26,382 bases of DNA from Basidiobolus ranarum (Eukaryota > Basidiobolomycota > Basidiobolomycetes > Basidiobolales), in assembly GCA_040143965.1 (NCBI GenBank), contig JASJQH010007007.1, positions 1 through 26,382 of the forward strand. Direction: 5' to 3'. Numbering within the stretch: position 1 is the first letter of the stretch; every line of letters starts with the position of its first letter. Made by a program: the position numbers and the translations under genes. The notes under the pieces were generated by a model. That model was given only the letters and a program-made list of their open reading frames with translations, was not told the DNA's origin and searched no databases. This document shows, piece after piece, positions 1 to 10,075 of this stretch.

Positions 1-110
1 TAAGTAAATTCCGATTGAGAATAATTGATAATATCTTGGTGAATTATAAGATAACTAAGTACTAAGCTATATATGACTATATAGGTGTTTAGGCAATGCT
101 AATTTCAACA
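1..110 (-). mobile_element. Partial LTR, family 1, cut by window edge
   Basis: This is the reverse complement of the first 110 bases or so of the family 1 LTR seen whole at 10172-10500. Its outer end (TTTCAACA on the + strand, TGTTGAAA on the minus) is at 110. The rest of the LTR would lie left of the window. It is a relic with no coding content, and it abuts a second LTR fragment of opposite orientation starting at 111. Confidence 0.75.
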
Positions 111-330
111 CCTAGAAGTTCTCAGATATATAGATTTTTCAAACTTGTGCTTGAAGCCCTAAACTTTCACACATGTTCCTGGGACCTTCCTTAACACATT
201 CTATGTGTCAGTTTGCTTACACATTGACAAAAGTATAAATGTGAAATTTTAATTCAATAAATCAACAAGTTTAAGCTATCAATCTCTCTAATTCACTAAA
301 CCACTTCCACCAGGCTCCAAAGATACCTCA
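111..330 (+). mobile_element. Partial LTR, family 1, 5' part missing
   Basis: The stretch aligns with the 3' two thirds of the family 1 LTR. It shares the blocks around GAAGTTCTCAGATATATAG, TTCCTGGGACCTTCCTTAAC, the TATAAAT box and the CACTTCCA/CAGGCTCC block near the 3' end. It is a diverged fragment without a coding region. The right limit is approximate because the last 10 to 15 bases are poorly conserved. Confidence 0.7.
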
Positions 331-449
331 ATATTGGTTCAAGTCAAATATAGGAAATGAATCCAACTTCATTATTAGTTCCAACCAATTTTTCAGATTA
401 GAGAAAAGTTCCATAAGTTTAACAATTTGACATTACTGGAGCTCATAGC

Positions 450-772
450 CTTTTAAAGTATTTATGAAGTTTGTTAAAAGTTACTTGGAAAACTAGCAGA
501 ATTGGTAATTTTCACTCATTTATTTATTGAGTACAAAGTTTAGAAGTATAGTTCTTTCAAGATAGAAGCAAACAAACATGAAGAATGTGTTAACAAAGCT
601 TACAGAAACACGTGTGCAAGACTTGGGGCTTCTAGAACAGGTTATCAAAATCTATATATCTTCAAACTTCTAAGTAAATTCCGATTGAGAATGGTGGTTA
701 GTGAAATATAGAATAACTAAATACTCAGCTATATATAACTAAATAGGTTTTTAGGCAATGTTAACTTCAACA
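450..772 (-). mobile_element. Near-complete solo LTR, family 1
   Basis: This is the reverse complement of the family 1 LTR over nearly its whole length, from the 3' part (TTTTAAAGTATTT near 451) to the 5' terminus TTCAACA at 766-772. It is clearly diverged from the 10172-10500 copy. No internal retrotransposon sequence is attached and no clear target-site duplication is seen, so it is an old solo LTR. With the fragment at 111-330 it forms an inverted pair that could be mistaken for one foldback element. Confidence 0.75.
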
Positions 773-1034
773 GCACCAAGTCTCATGAGATGAAAACTTA
801 CGTTTCTCTATTTGAGTATAAAGATAAAACTTTTGACATTATTCACCTAGTGTCTAGTATAACGAAGCGGTATTTCAATTTCTACCACTCAACGGACAAG
901 CAGATAGTTCCAGATATCACTTCATAGCACCAGAACTGCAAGTAATCCACACACAATACACCACCGGCAAAGTAGAATATCTCCACCATTGGATTTGTAG
1001 TAAAAACTGTCCACAACAAGCCCAGCAAATAGAG

Positions 1035-1050
1035 TAGGGTTAGGGTTAGG
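1035..1050 (+). repeat. Interstitial telomere-type repeat
   Basis: The run is TAGGGTTAGGGTTAGG, about two and a half units of TTAGGG. This is the telomere repeat of most filamentous fungi. The tract is too short to be a chromosome end and is more likely a telobox-like protein-binding site or a repair scar. Confidence 0.6.
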
Positions 1051-2914
1051 AGCAATCTATGGTGGATGCTAATATTCAATATTATGTGCCATTAGCTCAG
1101 TCGTGTCAATGGGTCAGTGCTTTAGCAGAAATAACACTTTCACCAGCTTCGGGCATTGAGTACATTTCAGGAGAAGATGGTAAAAAAGTCGTGTCCTACG
1201 TAAATGGCGCTAGTGGGGAGAGATTGTAGCTGAACCAACTACACCCACCAAGTGTGGCGTACAAAGGCCAAATCTTGGGATCAAAGTAAACGAAAGAGAT
1301 CGTAGACTAGTTCAGTGGTTAAGTTTCAATGCTACCTGTATTGATTGGACTATGTGGATTGGCTTATGTGTAAGGTTAAGTGCAATATGCCACAACTAAC
1401 GCATCCCCATATAAGCTATATACCTACAGTCTATTCCACTGTAAAATATTACTCAATGTGGATGTTAGTGTTCATCCCAAAGTTGACGGATCAAACCGGA
1501 GAGGGAGCATTGCAAAACACAACCTGACTGAAGTTAATGTATCGCTTACTACAACTATTCAGTTGGTTGATTGGCTGACTTTAAGTCACGTATCAACTTT
1601 CATGGATCTGATTAGTGTTGTTTTGCACGGTTTGAGTCAGATTCGTGAGTATATATGTTCACAACTTCGTCACTCCGCTCTCTGGTTAACTAGGCAAGAG
1701 AGCCGGCTAATCTCAAGGAAGTTAACTGCTCTAGTAATTGCCAGTTAGCCATAAGAGGCTTAATTCCGGAAGTCGATCAGACCAAAAGCCCCAATAGTTT
1801 AAAGTGGATTTGAGATCTAGGCAGAAGACGGTTGATTGACCATATTTAGTCACCGATAGAATTGTCTTCAACACCTAATGTTACTAAAAAATGAGATAGA
1901 TGACAGATGTACCGCCATGTATGTTGGTATGAGTGTTGGTACCGTAGATGTAGTCAGTATCTTCTCCTGATACTAGTTGGCTCTACTCTGTTCAAGTGAT
2001 ACGAGACTCAACATGAAGCATACTTCGAATGAGAACATGCGCCAGAAGCTGCACCTAGAGATATAGAGAGATAGGGAATCAATTCTGTGACACTTGGCAA
2101 CAAGGCTAATTCGCAACAACGAGACAGAATAGCAACAGCTCTACCTTGATCTTTATCAAGCGTTATTGAGATACCATCACTGATAGGACTGTGGATTTGG
2201 GCGAATTTGGGAGAAATTAGGACGAGGCTTGGGTGCAATCTGAGGGGTAGTGAACCGGTATTTGTGTGCCCAAGATGTCTCAATATCGTATTTCAACTTG
2301 AAGATAGCAACACCTACGATTCCTATCTTGTTGATCATTGTGGCTTGACTGGCCAATTCTACAATAGTTAGGATCTAAGATAATCCGAGAGAGCAGGATA
2401 AATTAGGATATCTAATTGGCAGATCAGAGACGAAGATCAAACTGGATGGAAGCACTTGCGTTTGACTATGACACGTTCATAAACAAAGATTTGCTTGATA
2501 AGAATGCTACCGAAGTCCACCGAAAACGCCGTTGATTAAAGTTTTGTTGTTCAGTTCGTTTTGCTCTACTCAAGATGTGTGAGTGAATCTGTGCATTGCT
2601 TATCTATGCGTGTGAATGAACTGTGTTTCAATCCAATCCCATACTTTAATGAATGCAATCAAAGCATTCAAATGAATGTAATCACTATATCAAATGACTC
2701 GAATAAATGCAAACACTACATCAATTCCGTATCGATTTAGCCTCATTTCGATTGTACGTCGGAACAGTAATTAATGGGGATAGTAATCTATAATGTTTCA
2801 AATAGTCACATTCATTCAAATATATTGGATTGACTGGGAATCAATACTATAACCCTATCTTTTGGATCAATGAGTCAACTCCCCATCTTATCCGACTATC
2901 CTAACCCACTCAAC

Positions 2915-2922
2915 TATAAATA
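2915..2922 (+). promoter_or_regulatory. TATA box of the CBM21 gene
   Basis: TATAAATA lies 138 bases upstream of the ATG at 3060 and is followed by a pyrimidine-rich stretch (CCTTCCCTCCCCCTT), a common start-site context in fungi. This gives a 5' leader of roughly 100 bases. Confidence 0.5.
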
Positions 2923-3059
2923 CCTTCCCTCCCCCTTGCTAATATTTCATCGACTGGTGCAATTCCTTTCACACTTACTATCGTTTGGTGAACACTTGAG
3001 GTCAACTCATTAATAGCCCTGTTCATTCTCACTGATTCTATCCTATTCACATCACCACT

Positions 3060-4193
3060 ATGTTCCACATCGCAGAAAACGTCAAGATTTCTCCTAAGAA
3101 GTCAGCAATGAAGCAAACTACTCCTCGTCTTGTAAGAAAGAAGAGCGGCGAGATTGTCAAGCCTGCCTTGAAGCCCAATCTTGTGCGCAACAACTCAGTG
3201 CCAACTAAATTTGTACATTTTGATTCACAGCTTGAGTATGTCAAGTTATTCATGAAGAGTGAACGTCCAGAATCCATCTCAAATCCACCTTCTGATGATG
3301 ATGGTTCGGATTCGGATGAATACAGTGAACTTTCTAGTGATAATGAAGATGATATGCAACTTTCCATTCGTCTACCAAACTTCACTCCATCCATTTTCTC
3401 TACTCACAACAAACCAGTCATGGTGGAAAAAGTATATTTATCGCAAGATAAATCCACTTTGTTGGGTAACGTTATGGTTCATAATCTTGCTTTCCACAAG
3501 AAGATCACACTTCGCTATACCTTTGACTTCTGGCAAAGCGTACAAGAGGTTGAATTGAATTTCAAGGAAACAGCCATCAACCCCAGTGAATCATTTCCTG
3601 GTGTCGATAAATTCCAGTTTACTGTTGACCTAAAAGATAAAGTCAGCCTCAAACTTGGAGCCCCTAAAAAGAACATGTTCTTTGCCATCAGATACCAAGT
3701 AAACGAGCAAGAACTCTGGGATAACAACGAGGGCGTCAACTACCAAGTAGAATTCGTCGTCTCAAAGCCACAAACACATCGCTATCCATTGGCCACTCTG
3801 GAGAATTACTCGTCAAAGTCCATCTCCACCGAGAAGCCTGCACCTTTGAAATCAGCTTTCTCCGGCAAACTTGGATCTAGATATAGCTTTGGTGTCTCCC
3901 TCGGATCGATGTTCACAGCAGAACCTGAGGCTGTGAAAGATAAGGTCGAACAGAAATCCAAATCATCGTATTTTTTTAGCAGCAGCAAAAAGATGACCAG
4001 TTACAATTTCGCCCATCAAAAATTCCCCCAATCTTGGGAGAATCAGACTGCCACCACCGATTTTGATTATTCTCCATATTCACCACCTAGCCAATCATCA
4101 CTCTCTTCCTCCCCTATCTATGGATCTTCAGAATTTTATTCATACAGCTCTCCCTATAGTATGTCGTCTACGGCCACCTGCATCCGCGGCTAA
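3060..4193 (+). CDS. PP1 regulatory subunit with CBM21 domain
   Basis: A 377-residue protein of the glycogen-targeting protein phosphatase 1 subunit class (yeast Gac1/Pig1/Gip2, animal PPP1R3). These bring the PP1 catalytic subunit to glycogen, where it dephosphorylates glycogen synthase. The sequence shows a basic N-terminus, a PP1-docking RVxF-type motif (KFVHF, residues 50-54), an acidic Ser-rich linker (about 70-98) and then a CBM21 carbohydrate-binding domain (about 115-235). In that domain, runs such as VYLSQDKSTLLGNVMVHN, KKITLRYTFDFW and ELWDNNEGVNYQV match the family pattern. The tail after residue 240 is Ser/Tyr/Pro-rich, probably disordered, and ends near the TATCIRG C-terminus. 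Single exon, with the first ATG after a plausible leader. The family is clear; the exact orthologue is not. Confidence 0.9.
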   Translation: MFHIAENVKISPKKSAMKQTTPRLVRKKSGEIVKPALKPNLVRNNSVPTKFVHFDSQLEYVKLFMKSERPESISNPPSDDDGSDSDEYSELSSDNEDDMQLSIRLPNFTPSIFSTHNKPVMVEKVYLSQDKSTLLGNVMVHNLAFHKKITLRYTFDFWQSVQEVELNFKETAINPSESFPGVDKFQFTVDLKDKVSLKLGAPKKNMFFAIRYQVNEQELWDNNEGVNYQVEFVVSKPQTHRYPLATLENYSSKSISTEKPAPLKSAFSGKLGSRYSFGVSLGSMFTAEPEAVKDKVEQKSKSSYFFSSSKKMTSYNFAHQKFPQSWENQTATTDFDYSPYSPPSQSSLSSSPIYGSSEFYSYSSPYSMSSTATCIRG

Positions 4194-4225
4194 ATAGATT
4201 TCTTGAAGATATCTGGCTAGTCCCA

Positions 4226-4245
4226 CTGCACCTGCACCTGCACCT
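4226..4245 (+). repeat. Short CTGCAC microsatellite
   Basis: About three copies of the hexamer CTGCAC lie about 30 bases after the CBM21 stop codon, in its 3' UTR. No function is inferred. Confidence 0.6.
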
Positions 4246-4368
4246 ACCCCACTTCCACACATTTTTGTCAAGGCATTATTTTGTTATTTTCTATCATGTA
4301 ATTGTATCACCCAAGTTTGATCACTTAATGTAATATATATTGTATTCTTATCCCATGTTGTTTAGAAC

Positions 4369-4374
4369 AATAAA
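4369..4374 (+). terminator. Poly(A) signal of the CBM21 gene
   Basis: AATAAA lies about 175 bases after the stop at 4193 and is followed by an A-rich stretch. It is preceded by TA-rich efficiency-element-like sequence (TAATATATATTGTA), the usual fungal arrangement. Confidence 0.5.
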
Positions 4375-6539
4375 AACCCAAAAGAAATGACTTCACCGCG
4401 CAATCTGTACATTACGATACACTCCGATGCTATCTATGTATTTGTTATCTACGAGTATAACCGCGCTGAGTACGAATATATTCGCTATCATGATGGGTTG
4501 AGATAAGACTTTCAAATGCCGCTACCATCGAGGCGATCTTGATCTGAATGCCAGTAAATAATTATCCGTGAAAACATTCACTTGACCCTAATCACGGCCT
4601 AGACTTGGCAACATCCATTGTCAATAAAAATAAGGTTTCAGCACGGAATGGATTTTCTAAATTCAACCTACAAATTGTACAGTTCAAGCTGTATTAAAGT
4701 GTCTCAATAAAGATAAATTACCCATGTATCCAGATCTGTTGACATCTGGTTAGGTAAACGGATGATGGAATTTGCACATGTTTACCTTGACGAAAGGTCT
4801 ACTTTCTTGAAGGGGAAATGAATGAACGGTACCGAAGTTCTAGATTCCAATCCTTCACGCCACTTTGAATTTAGGGATGTACCGACGGATGTACCAATAG
4901 ATGTCTGGCTGGGAGTAATGAATCCATGTAGAAAGATTGAGATAACCCGTTGGACCGTAGTACCAGCTACGTCAACTACCAAACTAAATGCATTAAATCT
5001 TCACCTAACCCTTAGCAACGAATGATTTCTTGATTAGGACATATTTTGTTACAAAACAATGGATATGATCACCAGAGAATGGAAGTGGGAGGTGGGTATT
5101 CGATCTGCGGATACCTCCAATGTAAACATCTACATTTTAGTCATGGTGAAATGAATACCACGTAAAGTGGTTGCCACAAAATTCTTTCCAGTAAACCATC
5201 GTGCAAAAATGAAGTGAAAGTGACGTCTAACCTTTATGAATCAATAAACGTGCGAATATTTCTGCAATCCAAACTTGTATTGAATGCAAATTTAGTGACA
5301 AATTTTCTTTAGTAAGAAGTTGTACGACATACTGAATGTTATTCGGAGATTCAAATTGCAAATTAATTTATTGTGAGATACGCGTTTTGTGATGGATAAG
5401 TTTAGTAAACATCCATCTCGCTTCTTGACAAGGTAAAAAAAAAATGAGTTAAAGAACGATACAAGAATGTATAAATTGCATCGATTAGCTACAAGACTCC
5501 ACGTTTTCTTTCCTTATCATGATAGTTTCGAGCTGATTGGGGATCAGATAATATAGTTAGCGTTACCACATAGAATGAAGGTGTACGGTTGATATGCCCA
5601 TAATCCTATATATAGTGGGGGTGACGATACTGTTGTTCCTAAAAGTAGGATGGATACCTAGGATTTGCTCCGCATTTGCTCACAATTTTGGTAGGATTAG
5701 TAAGGGCAGTATTGGTGGAATTAGTGTACGTGCTATACTAGGGACTAGTGTTATTGGGATTAGTATTGGTAGAACTAAATCAATCATATCATGCTATTTC
5801 TTCTCCAAATTAAATTACCTCATTCATTTTAATATCCCTTTTTTGGGGGAAACACGCTAGCGATCCCCAATACATCTGGTACAATTTCCATCCAACATAC
5901 AACCGGTATTCTAGAATCGAAACCAATTAAACTCCATTTTGTAACAAACGGATGCTATTTTCGGTTAGAGAACTGGTTATGTTTCAATCTAAGGTAACCG
6001 GATCTGCTGGGAGTGAGGTCACAACGGAGTCAGAAAACATATCTTGCACTGACGCGTTAGTAACCAAAAGAGGAGTCTAAACTGGTTCTTCTCTTGGATT
6101 CAAAGTATCACTGTTGTTTCACCTATTCATGAACTTAATTAATTCATCTAGTTGTGCCCAGGAGACCTTAGAACTTTAACTACTGGTTTCGGTCAGGATG
6201 AGAAGAAACACCACTTAATCCGTATATAATCTTTGGTTTTAGATGGCTTGTTTACGATGGATATACTGTTGGTGTTGTTTCATAGGTTTTAGCACATAAA
6301 TTAGCTTGGGAAAATGTGTTGCAAATCGTGGATTAATAATCTTCAATTCCATTAGTGTATATGCACTAACCCTAAATGCATCACTAACTCTAACTGATGC
6401 AAGTGATTGTCCGTTGAAGTTTATTCTGTTTGTTATCTCTAACCTTGTATATCTAATTATTTCATCTAGGTCAGTTAACATGTTGAGTGAAGAGTTGATA
6501 TTTATGGTTTTGTCAAGGGCTAGACAAAAAACATGTAGA
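4375..6539. other. Intergenic, AT-rich, no gene seen
   Basis: No open frame here longer than about 90 codons has a recognisable domain, and none can be joined into a convincing spliced gene. The frames at 4822-5025 and 5594-5860 are low-complexity. The latter comes from a degenerate GGNATTAGT-type repetition around 5690-5780 that yields Gly/Ile/Ser-rich translation. No tRNA or LTR sequence was identified. Confidence 0.45.
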
Positions 6540-6870
6540 TGTTGAAACTGTCATTGCCTAAACATCTATATAGTCGTATATAGCTTAGTATTCAGTTATC
6601 CTATATTGAACTAAGATATCTCCCATTATTCTCTTGAGGAATTTATTTAGAAATTCTCAGATATATAGATTTTGATAACTTGCGCTAGAAGCCCCAAACT
6701 GTGCACACATGTTTCTGGAACCTTTCTTAACACATTATATATGTTAGCTTATTTACATCTTGACAAAACTATAAATGTTGACTGAATACTCAATAAATCA
6801 ATAAGTGAAAGCCACCAATATCTCTAAATTCTCCAAACCACTTCCAACAGGCTCCCAAAATACTTTAGCA
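6540..6870 (+). mobile_element. Full-length solo LTR, family 1
   Basis: The element begins TGTTGAAAC at 6540 and ends CTTTAGCA at 6870, about 331 bases, colinear with the 10172-10500 copy along its whole length. It contains the internal TATAAAT box and the downstream AATAAA typical of an LTR that carries promoter and poly(A) signal. The flanks (GTAGA and GTGAA) are not an exact duplication, which fits an old insertion. No gag/pol region is present on either side. Confidence 0.75.
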
Positions 6871-6877
6871 GTGAATA

Positions 6878-7080
6878 TGTTAAAAGACGTTCCAGAAACA
6901 TTTGTGCAAAGTTTGGGGCTTCTAGAACAAGTTAGAGATAATCCATATATGAGAACTGCAAAGTTGATAAACATATTGCAAGTAAATTCCTCCTGAGAAT
7001 AAGGGGTGGTCAATAGGGAATAACTAAATACTATGCTAATATATAAATATATAGATGATTGAGCTATGTTAGTTTCAACA
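6878..7080 (-). mobile_element. Incomplete LTR, family 1, inverted
   Basis: A second family 1 LTR lies 7 bases beyond the first in opposite orientation. Both of its ends are recognisable (TGTTAAAAG at 6878, GTTTCAACA ending 7080) but it is shorter than a full copy. It is a broken relic. The facing arrangement makes 6540-7080 look like one inverted-repeat element, although each half is an LTR in its own right. Confidence 0.65.
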
Positions 7081-7085
7081 TGTAC

Positions 7086-7121
7086 AATTATATTGATGTT
7101 TAGGATATGTTAATAGCAACA
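7086..7121 (-). mobile_element. Small LTR end remnant, family 1-like
   Basis: About 35 bases resemble the outermost end of the family 1 LTR (GATGTTTAGG and a terminal AGCAACA), immediately after the 6878-7080 relic. It is short and diverged, so this is a tentative call. Confidence 0.35.
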
Positions 7122-7259
7122 TGAGCTACTGCTTGGATAATTTACATATATCCCAAGTGTATCATCTCATTTGGCAAAGTTGAACTTGGAACTTCAAAGT
7201 TGTCTAAATTGGCCCTAAGAGTACTGTTTCCACTTCCACAGATGTCTTGAACTCAGTTA

Positions 7260-7282
7260 TGTTGAAATATTAGAATTAAGTA
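7260..7282 (+). mobile_element. Start of a second LTR-like repeat
   Basis: Beginning with TGTTGAAATATTAG, these 23 bases are identical, in inverted orientation, to 11262-11284, the 5' end of the family 2 LTR relic. After that the two sequences drift apart, so only the terminus can be assigned. The following 240 bases to the 3' end of the deacetylase gene are AT-rich and show no gene. Confidence 0.4.
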
Positions 7283-7599
7283 TCTAACAATTTATCTATC
7301 TTGCTAATATTTCGTAAGTCATAATCATCGTATAAATTTGAATGTACAATCATTAATGCTTAAGAATCTCTACACAAGCTCATGTTTTTTACAACTTCAA
7401 ATATTAACTTGATTCACAAATAATTTTATTGTAATTACAAATATTGAACTAGCGTACATACATAAATACATCTATATATTCCACTAGTTTACAAGATTCT
7501 ACATGAATGTCTATCCCCAGCCAAGTGGAGAATGATGCTGCTAATTCTGATCACTCAAAACATTTCATCTCACTTGCTTTTTCACAATGAACCTGACAA

Positions 7600-8805
7600 T
7601 CAAAGACTAACCTCATCACCGCTAACAAAGACACGTTTGATATTTAAATCATCATCCAAGAATAAGACATCCGCATCAGCACCAACATTAAAGGTTCCTT
7701 TCTTATGCGTGATACCAAGCACCTTGGCTGGATGTAATGTAGCTGCCTCAACAGCCTCAACAATGGTACATCCAGTGAATTTACGGAAGTTTTTCACGCA
7801 ATCGTCAATGGTCACCACGGAGCCAGCGAGAGTAGTGGTACCAGTGATATAAGCTCTGTCCGAAGATTTGTCTACCTCCATAGCCCCAAGATAGTATTTA
7901 CCAGGTGGAAGTCCAGCGGCACTCATTGCGTCAGTAACAAGTACCACTCCCTCAGGATGAGCATCATAGGCAATTTTGACCGAATTGGGATGGGAATGAA
8001 TACCATCGCAAATCAATCCGTAGTATGGACGTTTTCTAGAACTACCTAGAGTACCGATGATCCCAGGATCACGATGATGGAACTCATGTAAAGCATTGAA
8101 CATATGTGTAACCAGGGTGGCTCCTTTGCTGATCGCCTCCTCGGCTTGATCCGTAGTGGCAACTGAATGTCCAATGCTAACAACAACACCCTTATTCGCT
8201 AGTTCTGGGATAGCATTCATTACTCCCTCTACCTCTGGGGCGACAGTGATAATAGCAATATCGGTAGGTTTCCCTTCTTTAATATTATAACAATCTAACA
8301 GGTCAGTGACACCGTTGGGAGCGGTGCGAAGGGTTTTGACCTCATGCGCGCCAAATTTCAATGGTGAAATGAAGGGACCTTCTAGATGAGCACCAAGAAT
8401 ACCTGCACCATGTTCAACGCTAGCATCTCGACGTGCAAATACGTGCATAAGTTCAGCGTATACCTCTGGTTGAGAGCTTACAATGGTAGGACAAAAGGAA
8501 GTGCATCCCCATTTAAGAAGCCCTTTAGCGACCTGTTCAAGTTTTTCGCCGAGGTTTTCACGGTCAGCGGTAAAATCCACCCCTAGAGCACCGTTGATTT
8601 GAATGTCCAGAAAGCCCGGAGAAACCAGAGAGTCCTCAGCATCTATAACCTCTTCTTCAAATTGGGTATGATCCCAGAAGTAACTCTTTCCGTCGACAAA
8701 CTTGCCGTCTTTTACGTATAAATTTTCCCCGGTGATAATGTTTCCATCACGAATGATTCGACCGTTTATGATTTTCAGGATTCTATTCGTAGCTTCTTTA
8801 CTCAT
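7600..8805 (-). CDS. N-acetylglucosamine-6-phosphate deacetylase
   Basis: A 401-residue member of the amidohydrolase family (NagA; DAC1 in Candida). It removes acetate from GlcNAc-6-phosphate to give glucosamine-6-phosphate, the committed step of chitin-sugar catabolism in the cytosol. Family motifs are in order: SPGFLDIQINGALGVDF (62-78), metal-binding HLEGPF (140-145), GHS (212-214), THMFNA (233-238), DGIH (267-270) and TDAMSAAG with the catalytic Asp at 292. The C-terminal KGTFNVGADADVLFLD is the usual closing beta segment. Length and motif spacing match intact family members. Single exon; start chosen at the first ATG, with a TATA-like box about 76 bases upstream. The other GlcNAc genes (kinase, deaminase, permease) are not adjacent here. 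Confidence 0.95.
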   Translation of the reverse strand: MSKEATNRILKIINGRIIRDGNIITGENLYVKDGKFVDGKSYFWDHTQFEEEVIDAEDSLVSPGFLDIQINGALGVDFTADRENLGEKLEQVAKGLLKWGCTSFCPTIVSSQPEVYAELMHVFARRDASVEHGAGILGAHLEGPFISPLKFGAHEVKTLRTAPNGVTDLLDCYNIKEGKPTDIAIITVAPEVEGVMNAIPELANKGVVVSIGHSVATTDQAEEAISKGATLVTHMFNALHEFHHRDPGIIGTLGSSRKRPYYGLICDGIHSHPNSVKIAYDAHPEGVVLVTDAMSAAGLPPGKYYLGAMEVDKSSDRAYITGTTTLAGSVVTIDDCVKNFRKFTGCTIVEAVEAATLHPAKVLGITHKKGTFNVGADADVLFLDDDLNIKRVFVSGDEVSL

Positions 8806-8880
8806 GGTAGAGTATTTTCTAGTAACGATATGGGTTTAATAATGATAAGTGAAAGCAATCGAACGGTGATGTTCAACTCT

Positions 8881-8890
8881 TAAATATATA
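8881..8890 (-). promoter_or_regulatory. TATA box of the deacetylase gene
   Basis: Read on the minus strand this is TATATATTTA, about 76 bases upstream of the deacetylase ATG at 8805. Confidence 0.45.
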
Positions 8891-9964
8891 AGCCAGAGCT
8901 TGGATCTAGATCTGGCATATTTGGCGCCACGGAGCTACATATGACTCTTACTTTTGACAGGTGAGCAAACTGACGTAAAACCTCTAGACTAATTCAGTAA
9001 TACATGTGCTACATATATGTTATTTACTGCATATACCATTGACTCTAAAAGAAAGCGGCTACGAAATTGATCTCTGTTGATTGATTGGTAGGTCATACCT
9101 CATACTGATCCCCAGATGTCCAGATATTACTAAAACTGTGACTTGTCCCATCTGATTGAATCCTAATCCAGCTCTTGGTTGTTGCTTGAGGAAGCTCCGA
9201 TACTATCTTCGGATATATTAAACATGCCGGTCTATCCTTTCCCTTGACCTTAACAAGGTTCCATATACGCCGGTGACGAGTGATGGTAGTTGCCTCTATG
9301 TTAAGTAATGCTTGAGTGTTATACTACTTCTAGGGAATGAAATTCTAACTCAGCTTATATAGTCCAGCTTACCGTTAACTTAATGATTAGTTTAAATGTG
9401 TGGATGATAGATTGTTAGATTCCAATCGACTTTCTTTACAAGAGTATACATAGCTGAGGCTTTGGAATGATTCCTTTGGTACTTGTGGCTTACCGAGGAT
9501 TCATATATATTCTTACTAATCAAGGTCAATGAAATTGTTGTTTGGTGAGATTATACGCCTCAAATATACTAGGGTTTTGGCTTTAATATGGCTTTGATTA
9601 TGTAATGCAGGGTGTTGATATATATACTAGGGTTTTGGCTTTAATATGGCTTTGATTATGTAATGCAGGGTGTTGATATATAGCTACTAATCCCAAATTC
9701 ATGATCATAAATTAACTTCAATGGTCTAATATGGATTAATATCGCAGTTAACTTACTCCATATACAATGATTCAAGTAATCTAACTGAACTTATTGAGCA
9801 ATGGTCATTATTTTGTATTAAAGTTAATTGCCGAGATTGTTATAGGGTTGATGATGATCAAGTTACCAAGAAATACTGTAGTAGTGATAAGTTTTAGCTA
9901 TGCTAGGTATAATTTTCTTGCGAGAATATAAGTAACACAAGCCGAGAACTCAAATGTTGGTATG
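8891..9964. other. Intergenic, no gene; holds a tandem duplication
   Basis: No coding region is supported. The upstream part is deacetylase promoter sequence. The one clear structure is the exact 58-base tandem duplication at 9564-9682, listed separately. Confidence 0.5.
9564..9682 (+). repeat. Perfect 58-base tandem duplication
   Basis: Two adjacent copies with period 58 show no differences over the 119 bases. Each copy contains ACTAGGGTTTTGGCTTTAAT and GCAGGGTGTTGATATATA. Identity in otherwise diverged intergenic DNA indicates a recent duplication, by slippage or unequal exchange, or an assembly artefact. Confidence 0.9.
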
Positions 9965-10075
9965 TGTTAAGAAAGATGGGGAAAGTATTTGTGGAGCTTT
10001 GAAGTGGTTTAAAAGCTGTGCTTGCCTGAAGATTTTGGAGGTACATGCAAAGTAAACTGTAATATTTGATATATT
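9965..10075 (-). mobile_element. Partial LTR, family 2
   Basis: The stretch matches 10834-10946 in the same orientation; on the + strand both carry GGAGCTTTGAAGTGGTTTAA and a nearly identical following 70 bases. On the minus strand it is the 3' part of the family 2 LTR, ending TTCTTAACA. It stops exactly where the family 1 LTR begins at 10076, which suggests that the family 1 LTR inserted into it. Confidence 0.6.

Larger units (their letters stand above)
773..3059. other. Intergenic, no confident gene
   Basis: There is no confident gene in this 2.3 kb. It contains a short interstitial telomere-like run (1035-1050), an unexplained open stretch on the minus strand (2008-2340), and a region of imperfect short repeats with a small palindrome (TGAATGC...GCATTCA near 2651-2671). 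The last 200 bases act as the promoter and 5' UTR of the CBM21 gene. A 122-codon open frame at 1380-1748 (+) resembles nothing I recognise and lacks the features of a real gene. Confidence 0.5.

Noticed and set aside
1298-1365. tRNA-like start with an A-box-like TAGACTAGTTCAGTGGTTAAG-type segment (1303-1323)
   Set aside because: No B box (GGTTCGANTCC) and no acceptor-stem pairing follow at the right distance. It could be a worn tRNA-derived piece, but it cannot be supported.
1380-1748. 122-codon open frame on the + strand
   Set aside because: No recognisable domain, no promoter or start context, and a second overlapping frame at 1345-1527. I considered a retroelement remnant but the resemblance was too weak to call.
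5594-5860. 88-codon hydrophobic open frame
   Set aside because: The Gly/Ile/Ser-rich translation comes from a degenerate short DNA repetition. No family resemblance.
6540-7080. A 540-base MITE or foldback DNA transposon with about 200-base terminal inverted repeats
   Set aside because: The arm also occurs alone, complete with TG...CA ends, TATA and AATAAA signals and a 5-base target duplication (10172-10500). This fits a solo LTR better; the inverted pair is two LTRs side by side.
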